From: Brachyspira catarrhinii
GTDB taxonomy: Bacteria > Spirochaetota > Brachyspiria > Brachyspirales > Brachyspiraceae
DNA: 12,176 nucleotides
Assembly (NCBI RefSeq): GCF_005518285.1
Contig: NZ_SJDU01000031.1
Coordinates: 1-12,176, forward strand
Direction of reading: 5' to 3'
The notes beneath the pieces were generated by a model, which was not told where the DNA came from, ran no database searches, and worked only from the letters and a program-made list of their open reading frames with translations. A program made the position numbers and the translations under genes. This document shows, piece after piece, positions 7,314 through 12,176 of the stretch (positions within the stretch are counted from its first letter, which is position 1; the number at the start of each line of letters is the position of its first letter).

Positions 7314-7324
7314 AAAAACTTTTA

Positions 7325-7342
7325 AACTCTAATAACTCTAAA
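7325..7342. repeat. Tandem 9-bp repeat upstream of the redox cluster
   Basis: Two adjacent 9-mers, AACTCTAAT (7325-7333) and AACTCTAAA (7334-7342), match at 8 of 9 positions. They lie in the 51-bp gap before the NuoE-like gene, at its 5' side. This could be a regulator half-site pair or chance in AT-rich DNA. Confidence 0.35.
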
Positions 7343-7364
7343 TAAGAAACGAAATTATAAAATA

Positions 7365-7454
7365 TTATTTCTTTTTATGCCTATTTTTGCGTAAACGTTT
7401 TTTTCGTTTATGCGTAGCCATTTTTTGACGAAGTCTTTTTCTTCCTGAAGGCAT
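7365..7454 (-). CDS. 29-residue AURKAIP1/COX24-domain protein (bS22/mS38-like)
   Basis: A short reading frame encodes a peptide that begins MPSGRKRLRQKMATHKRKKR and ends RKNRHKKK, with about two thirds of its residues Lys, Arg or His. I recognise it as the small COX24/DUF1713-type protein found in Bacteroidetes, spirochaetes and others, related to mitochondrial mS38 and resembling mycobacterial bS22. The likely role, inferred from the family, is binding rRNA in the small ribosomal subunit near the decoding region. The start is supported by AGGAGA (7459-7464) 4 nt before the ATG and by a near-consensus promoter (7492-7520). It is easily missed because of its length. It lies 51 bp before the NuoE-like gene with no terminator between them, so transcription may continue into the redox cluster. 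Confidence 0.85.
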   Translation of the reverse strand: MPSGRKRLRQKMATHKRKKRLRKNRHKKK

Positions 7455-7491
7455 ACATTCTCCTAATTTTTCTAATTTAATTTGAAGTTTG

Positions 7492-7520
7492 ATTATATCA
7501 TTTTAACGAATTTATTTCAA
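7492..7520 (-). promoter_or_regulatory. Promoter for the small basic-protein gene and perhaps the redox cluster
   Basis: On the minus strand TTGAAA (7515-7520) and a perfect TATAAT (7492-7497) are 17 bp apart, 37 bp before the start codon. No comparable promoter is clear between the small gene and the NuoE-like gene; only an isolated TATAAT (7354-7359) without a good -35 is seen there. This promoter may therefore drive the whole run down to the NuoG-like gene. Confidence 0.75.
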
Positions 7521-7541
7521 GTTCAGCTATAAATATAATGG

Positions 7542-7576
7542 AAAGGCAAGGAAATTTAAAAAATCAACTTGCCTTT
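7542..7576 (-). terminator. Probable terminator of the purine permease gene
   Basis: A perfect 9-bp inverted repeat, AAAGGCAAG (7542-7550) and CTTGCCTTT (7568-7576), closes a 17-nt AT-rich loop 11 bp after the permease stop. The tail on the minus strand (TTTCCATTATATTT) is only partly T-rich, so termination may be leaky. Confidence 0.6.
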
Positions 7577-7587
7577 GTCCTATTAAT

Positions 7588-8898
7588 CTAATTAATCATT
7601 TTTTGTATTAAAGGCATAAGTATCTTTAATAATAAGAACGCCGACAATATCCAAGTGAAAACCGAAATCTCTTTAACTTTTCCCGAGATTAATTTTAAGA
7701 GAGTAAAAGATAAAACTCCAAAAGTTATACCTTCGGCTATACTGTAAGCGAAAGGCATGAATATTATGCATATAAAAGCTGGAATCGATTCCGTATAATC
7801 TTCAAAATTAATTTCAAGAATCGGAGTCATCATAAATAATCCTACTATTATTAAAGCTGGCGCTGTCGCCGCAGACGGAATAGACAAAAATATATGAGAT
7901 AAAAATAACGAGATAAAAAGAAGTATCGAAACCACTAAAGAAGTTAATCCCGTTTTTCCGCCTTCCGCGACTCCAGAAGCGCTTTCCACAAAAGTCGTCA
8001 CAGTCGAAGTTCCCAAACATGCTCCCACAACCGTTCCAATGGAATCGGCAAATAAAGCCTGCTTGCATCTTGGAACTTCTCCGTCTTTAGTAAGCATATT
8101 CGCTTTGGTGCATACTCCGACTAAAGTTCCAACGGTATCGAATAAGTCGACAAATAAAAATGTAAATATTACTATAATCATATTTGGACTAAATATATTA
8201 GTAAAATCGAACTTGAACGCTATCGGTTCTATCGAAGGAGGAATAAAACTTCCATGAGCGGACAATTTTGTTATTCCCATCGGAATTCCTATTGCCGAAG
8301 TTATTAGTATTCCAATCAAAATGGCTCCTTTAACATTATAGCTTAATAAAACGGATATAATTACGATTCCTATAATCGCAAGAAGTCCGCTTCCAGAAGT
8401 TATATTTCCAAGACTTATTAAAGTTGCATCGTTATTCACTATTATTTGAGCGTTTTGAAGTCCAATGAAAGCGATAAAAAGCCCGATTCCAACCGATATT
8501 GCTCTTTTCATATTAAGCGGAATACTATTGACTATAGCCTCTCTAACATTAAATGCGGTAAGGGCTATAAATATGATTCCTTCTATAAAAACCGCCGTTA
8601 AAGCAGTCTGCCAGCTATGTCCCATCCCGATAACGACAGTGTAGGCAAAGAAAGCGTTTAATCCCATTCCCGGAGCCAACGCGAAAGGAAGATTCGCAAG
8701 CAAAGCCATTATTAAAGTTGCAATCAAAGACGATATAACGGTAGCGGTAAATAAAGCGCCTTTATCCATACCAGTCGCTCCAAGTATGCTCGGATTTACG
8801 GCTAATATATAAGCTATAGTCATAAAAGTAGTAAAACCCGCTATAATCTCCGTTTTTATGTTCGTTCCGTTTTCTTTTAATTTGAAAAACTTTTCCAT
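7588..8898 (-). CDS. NCS2/AzgA-family purine (hypoxanthine/guanine/adenine) permease
   Basis: This inner-membrane nucleobase:cation symporter has 436 residues, typical of the AzgA/PbuG branch, and is hydrophobic throughout with about 12-14 membrane segments. Family landmarks include an N-terminus with EIIAGFTTFMTIAYILAVNP (17-36), APGMGLNAFFAYTVV (75-89), DLFDTVGTLVGV (251-262), the GTSTVTTFVESASGVAEGG run (296-314) with TGLTSLVV (316-323), and PALIIVGLFMM (347-357). The substrate is most likely oxopurines or adenine; the sequence alone does not separate them. The start is fixed by AAGGAG (8907-8912) 8 nt upstream and by the family N-terminus. It has its own promoter and terminator and is divergent from mutS. 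No purine riboswitch is visible in its leader. Confidence 0.93.
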   Translation of the reverse strand: MEKFFKLKENGTNIKTEIIAGFTTFMTIAYILAVNPSILGATGMDKGALFTATVISSLIATLIMALLANLPFALAPGMGLNAFFAYTVVIGMGHSWQTALTAVFIEGIIFIALTAFNVREAIVNSIPLNMKRAISVGIGLFIAFIGLQNAQIIVNNDATLISLGNITSGSGLLAIIGIVIISVLLSYNVKGAILIGILITSAIGIPMGITKLSAHGSFIPPSIEPIAFKFDFTNIFSPNMIIVIFTFLFVDLFDTVGTLVGVCTKANMLTKDGEVPRCKQALFADSIGTVVGACLGTSTVTTFVESASGVAEGGKTGLTSLVVSILLFISLFLSHIFLSIPSAATAPALIIVGLFMMTPILEINFEDYTESIPAFICIIFMPFAYSIAEGITFGVLSFTLLKLISGKVKEISVFTWILSAFLLLKILMPLIQKMIN

Positions 8899-8975
8899 AA
8901 TAAAAACTCCTTAAATAATTTTTTTAATTTTTTAATCAAGATTTTCAATATTTTTTTATTTCTAATGAAGGTAAT

Positions 8976-9004
8976 ATTATATATTATATTAATATTTTTT
9001 TCAA
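8976..9004 (-). promoter_or_regulatory. Promoter of the purine permease gene
   Basis: On the minus strand TTGAAA (8999-9004) and TATAAT (8976-8981) are separated by exactly 17 bp. The start codon lies about 77 bp downstream of the -10, leaving an AT-rich leader with no convincing structured element. The divergent 235-bp region 8899-9133 holds this promoter, that of mutS, and nothing else I can support. Confidence 0.7.
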
Positions 9005-9039
9005 ACAAAAATTTATTAAAATAATTTGCAAAAATAAAT

Positions 9040-9068
9040 TTGATAAAACGAAAAAAATAATTTATACT
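9040..9068 (+). promoter_or_regulatory. Promoter of mutS
   Basis: TTGATA (9040-9045) and TATACT (9063-9068) are 17 bp apart, about 65 bp before the mutS start. It does not overlap the divergent permease promoter. Confidence 0.7.
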
Positions 9069-9133
9069 AATCGAAATCAATAAATTTTTATATTTAATTT
9101 ATATTTTTTAATTTGTTTTTGGATTAATCAATT

Positions 9134-11776
9134 ATGGAAGACACTTTTTTTAAGCCTGAAAAAGAAGAAAACGAAAAATTAACTCCTATGATGAGGCAGT
9201 ATAAAGAAATAAAAGACAAATATTTAGACAGCATTTTGCTTTTTCGCATGGGAGATTTTTATGAGGCTTTTTTTGATGACGCTAAAAGATTATCTCAAAT
9301 ACTAAACATTATATTAACGAAAAGAGCTAATATTCCAATGGCTGGAGTTCCTCATCATGCGATTCATGGCTATCTTTCAAGGCTCGTAAAATCTGGAGTA
9401 AAGATAGCTATTTGCGAACAGATGGAAGACCCGAAAACCGCTAAAGGAATAGTAAAACGAGATGTGACTCAAGTGATAACTCCCGGGACAATTTCGGAAA
9501 ATAGATATTTGGAATCGAAAAGCAATAATTATTTGGCTTCGATTATAGTTTCAAAGAGCGAGAGAAAAGCCGCTATATCTTTATGCGATGTTTCTACGGG
9601 AGAGCTTTATATTACAGAAATTGAAAACGAAAATTTAAAAGAGCTTATAGACGAGATAGCCGAAGATATTATTAGATTTTCGCCGAAAGAAATAATGACA
9701 ATAGACTCGGTAAAAGAAAGCGAGATAATAAAAGAAATTCAAAAAAGATTTTCAAAAATATTTTATAGCCATACTCCAGATTATACCGCGGAATATTCCT
9801 ACGCTTATAAAACTCTTACAAATCATTTTAAAACTTTATCTTTAAAAAGTTTCGGAATAGAAGACAAACCTTTATTAATATCTTTAGTCGGTTCGACAAT
9901 TCATTATATAAGCGAACTTCAAAAAAATTCTTTAGAACATATAACGGAAATTAAAATTTACGATAAAAAGAATTCCATGACTTTAGATTACGCGACAATA
10001 TCGAGTTTGGAAATCCTTGAAACCATAAGAAACGACAATAAAAAAATGACTCTCTTTGACACGATAGACAGAACGAAAACCTCTATGGGGGCGAGATACT
10101 TAAAAAGAATTATCGTTGAGCCTTTGATTAATATTGAAGAAATAAATAAACGACTTAACAATGTGGAATTTTTTTATAAAGATACAAAATTAATGTATAA
10201 AATCGCCGATTTGCTTGCCGATATAGGAGACATAGAAAGGCTTTCTTCAAAATTGGCTTTGGGAAGAATAAATCCTAAAGAATTAGTAGCGTTAAAAAGA
10301 TTTTTGATTTTATCTTTGGAAATAATTACCGAACTTGCGCTAAACGGTTTTGAAGAGGCAAATTTTGAAGAAGCGACAGATATAAAATTGATAACCGATT
10401 TGATAGAGCGAGCGATATTGGAAGAGCCAAAAATCGTAACAAACGAAGGCGACATAATAAAAGACGATTATAACGAGCAACTTAAAAAATATAACGAAGC
10501 TAAAAGAGAGGGCAGAAATTGGATAAGCGAGTTGGAAGGAAATTATAGACTCGATACGGGAATAAACAGCTTAAAAATAAGATATAATAATGTCATAGGA
10601 TATTATATTGAAGTTACAAAACCGAATGTATCCGCTGTCCCAAAAGATTTTATTAAAAGACAAACTTTAGTTAGCGCCGAAAGATTTACGACTGAAAAAT
10701 TAATCGAATACGAAAAAATAATTAACGAAGCGAACGAAAAAAGTTGCGCTTTGGAATTTGAAATATTTACCAAAATAAAAAACAAAGTCAATTTTTATAT
10801 TAATTCGATTTTAAAAACGGCAAAAATAATTTCAATAATCGATGTTTATGTTTCGCTTGCGTCTTTGGCGAAAGAAGATAATTATACTAAACCGATTATG
10901 ACGGAAGACGGAATAATAGATATAAAAGACGGACGGCATCCCGTAGTGGAAGCGAATTTGATTAACGAAAGTTTTATTCCAAACGACACTTATTTGGATA
11001 ACGATAAAGAACATTTGCTTATAATAACGGGACCGAATATGAGCGGAAAATCCACTTATTTAAGACAAACCGCTTTAATAGTTTTGCTTGCTCAAATTGG
11101 CTCTTTTGTTCCAGCGGCAAGCGCGAGAATATCCATAGTCGACAGAATATTTACGAGAGTCGGAGCGAGCGACAATATTGCGAGAGGAGAAAGCACATTT
11201 TTAGTGGAGATGAACGAAACGGCTTATATTTTGAATCGTTGCACAAATAAAAGTTTAATAATTATGGACGAAATCGGACGAGGAACTTCCACTTATGACG
11301 GGCTTTCAATAGCTTGGGCAATAGTAGAATATTTGGTTGGCGAAGAAAATAAAAAAGCTAAAACTTTATTTGCCACTCATTATCATGAACTTACAATGCT
11401 CGAAGAATTGGACGGAGTAAAAAATTATAAAGTGTCGGTTGAAGAATATAAAGACGAAATTATCTTTATGAAGAAAGTAATAGAAGGTTCGGCGGAATCG
11501 AGTTATGGAATTTACGCCGCAAAAATAGCGGGCGCGCCGAATAAAGTTATAAAAAGAGCTTCGGAAATTTTGAAAAGGCTCGAAAACGAGGCGAGCGTTC
11601 AATTTGACAATATAGAATTAAATAAATCTTCCGAAATATTGCCTTTATATAATAATTCTAACGAAGAAATCATAAAAGAAAGCGAAATTGAAAAAGAAAT
11701 TAAAGAATTGAATATTAACGAAATTACTCCGATTGACGCTATTAATTTGATAAGCAAGTGGAAAAACTATTTATAA
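9134..11776 (+). CDS. mutS: DNA mismatch repair protein MutS
   Basis: MutS recognises mismatches and small loops in newly replicated DNA and recruits MutL. The 880 residues are full length for the MutS1 branch. The mismatch-reading motif is intact (GDFYEAF, 40-46, with F42 and E44). The connector and lever/core regions follow, with SMGARYLKR near 315 and GYYIEVTKPN near 490. The ATPase domain has Walker A GPNMSGKST (633-641, Ser where most have Gly), TRVGASDNIARGESTF near 674-690, Walker B with DE at 712-713 (IIMDEIGRGTST) and ATHYHEL near 747. The C-terminus ends in the expected ITPIDAINLISKWKNYL. The ribosome site is weak (GGA at 9121). It has its own promoter. No terminator follows: the stop codon is separated by one base from phage-type coding sequence. 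Confidence 0.97.
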   Translation: MEDTFFKPEKEENEKLTPMMRQYKEIKDKYLDSILLFRMGDFYEAFFDDAKRLSQILNIILTKRANIPMAGVPHHAIHGYLSRLVKSGVKIAICEQMEDPKTAKGIVKRDVTQVITPGTISENRYLESKSNNYLASIIVSKSERKAAISLCDVSTGELYITEIENENLKELIDEIAEDIIRFSPKEIMTIDSVKESEIIKEIQKRFSKIFYSHTPDYTAEYSYAYKTLTNHFKTLSLKSFGIEDKPLLISLVGSTIHYISELQKNSLEHITEIKIYDKKNSMTLDYATISSLEILETIRNDNKKMTLFDTIDRTKTSMGARYLKRIIVEPLINIEEINKRLNNVEFFYKDTKLMYKIADLLADIGDIERLSSKLALGRINPKELVALKRFLILSLEIITELALNGFEEANFEEATDIKLITDLIERAILEEPKIVTNEGDIIKDDYNEQLKKYNEAKREGRNWISELEGNYRLDTGINSLKIRYNNVIGYYIEVTKPNVSAVPKDFIKRQTLVSAERFTTEKLIEYEKIINEANEKSCALEFEIFTKIKNKVNFYINSILKTAKIISIIDVYVSLASLAKEDNYTKPIMTEDGIIDIKDGRHPVVEANLINESFIPNDTYLDNDKEHLLIITGPNMSGKSTYLRQTALIVLLAQIGSFVPAASARISIVDRIFTRVGASDNIARGESTFLVEMNETAYILNRCTNKSLIIMDEIGRGTSTYDGLSIAWAIVEYLVGEENKKAKTLFATHYHELTMLEELDGVKNYKVSVEEYKDEIIFMKKVIEGSAESSYGIYAAKIAGAPNKVIKRASEILKRLENEASVQFDNIELNKSSEILPLYNNSNEEIIKESEIEKEIKELNINEITPIDAINLISKWKNYL

Positions 11777-11777
11777 A

Positions 11778-12176
11778 ACTTATATCAATAAAAGAACTGG
11801 AACTATTTCAAAAGTCCCCGTTGGAGTAGACCCCGCTTTTAATTTCAATCAAGGTAATTATAGCCGAGATTTAGTAGTGTTTGACGACTTCATGCGAAAA
11901 GCAAAAAAGACTTTTCCAGAGCGATTTGAAAATATTGCCGAAACTATTTTACGAAACGAAATAAAAAAAGAACAGTTTGAAAGTTTTATTGAGAAAGCTT
12001 TCGAGAATAAAGGGAAAGAAACTAATCCAAGTATAACCGCTATAGGTTTTATAAAATCAATAGCCGTAAATAAACTAAAAAAAATAATCGGTATAGATAT
12101 TAGCGAAAATATAACTATAGGTTTGGAAAGTTATTTATTAAACGGTTCAAAATCAAATCGGCATGCATTAAGAGGC
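11778..12176 (+). pseudogene. 5'-truncated phage minor head protein (Mu gpF-like), incomplete at window end
   Basis: The frame from 11778 is open for 133 codons to the window edge; its upstream stop (11751-11753) lies inside mutS in another frame. It reads TYINKRTGTISKVPVGVDPA, then FNFNQG, which I recognise as the VPxGxDPxFxYNxG motif in the C-terminal half of phage minor head (head morphogenesis, SPP1 gp7/Mu gpF-like) proteins. A helical stretch (RKAKKTFPERFENIAETILR) and a segment ending SNRHALRG follow, like the small nuclease-like PBECR domain often found at the end of these proteins. The roughly 200-300 N-terminal residues normally before this motif are absent, and no start codon with a ribosome site is present; the first ATG, at 11892, follows no Shine-Dalgarno. 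It is best read as a prophage or gene-transfer-agent remnant joined to the mutS 3' end. An unrecognised non-ATG start or an assembly join are alternatives. Confidence 0.65.

Noticed and set aside
8877..9080. 67-residue minus-strand frame overlapping the permease start
   Set aside because: Its composition is Ile/Lys/Phe/Asn-rich as expected of translated AT-rich spacer, it has no domain, and it covers the permease promoter.
8899..9133. Possible purine riboswitch in front of the purine permease gene
   Set aside because: The leader is almost pure A/T and lacks the conserved three-way-junction core and paired GC-containing arms of that class; only ordinary promoters are visible.
1..12176. CRISPR arrays, tRNA or rRNA genes, insertion sequences
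   Set aside because: I saw no regularly spaced repeats, no cloverleaf or rRNA signature, and no transposase or terminal inverted repeats; the only mobile-element sign is the phage fragment at the right edge.

Overview
The window is AT-rich chromosomal DNA from a low-GC bacterium. The housekeeping proteins (TsaD, M17 leucyl aminopeptidase, MutS, an AzgA-type purine permease) and the codon style look most like a spirochaete of the Brachyspira lineage. That placement is recognition from memory, not a search, and I hold it at about 0.6. Most genes have close sigma-70-type promoters, and several have clear Shine-Dalgarno sites.

Layout. 1-154: terminator of an upstream gene, then the tsaD promoter. 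155-1180 (+): tsaD. 1279-2748 (+): M17 leucyl aminopeptidase with a consensus promoter. 2749-2860: convergent intergenic region with a hairpin that probably ends transcription from both sides. 2861-7313 (-): a four-gene redox cluster in the order NuoE-like, NuoF-like, NuoG-like, GlpD-like. 7365-7454 (-): a 29-residue, very basic protein of the AURKAIP1/COX24 (bS22/mS38-like) family, immediately upstream of the cluster. 7588-8898 (-): purine permease with its own promoter and terminator. 8899-9133: divergent promoter region. 9134-11776 (+): mutS. 11778-12176 (+): a 5'-truncated phage minor head protein (Mu gpF-like), starting one base after the mutS stop and running off the window.

The most interesting part is the redox cluster. 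The three Nuo-like proteins keep essentially every iron-sulphur ligand: four Cys for the NuoE-type 2Fe-2S cluster, the N3 set in NuoF, and the N1b, N5 (HxxxCxxCx5C), N4 and N7 sets in NuoG. The NuoF-like protein has lost the glycine-rich and acidic motifs that hold FMN and NADH, NuoG is cut down to its Fe-S part plus a short C-terminal remnant, and NuoE lacks its helical N-terminal domain. The neighbouring FAD protein is plainly of the glycerol-3-phosphate dehydrogenase family, yet the positions that normally bind glycerol-3-phosphate are substituted. My inference is an electron-transfer complex derived from NuoEFG in which the GlpD-like FAD protein, not FMN/NADH, may be the electron entry or exit point. 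The substrate is unknown.

The second notable region is the mutS 3' boundary, where prophage or gene-transfer-agent-type sequence abuts the gene with no intergenic space.
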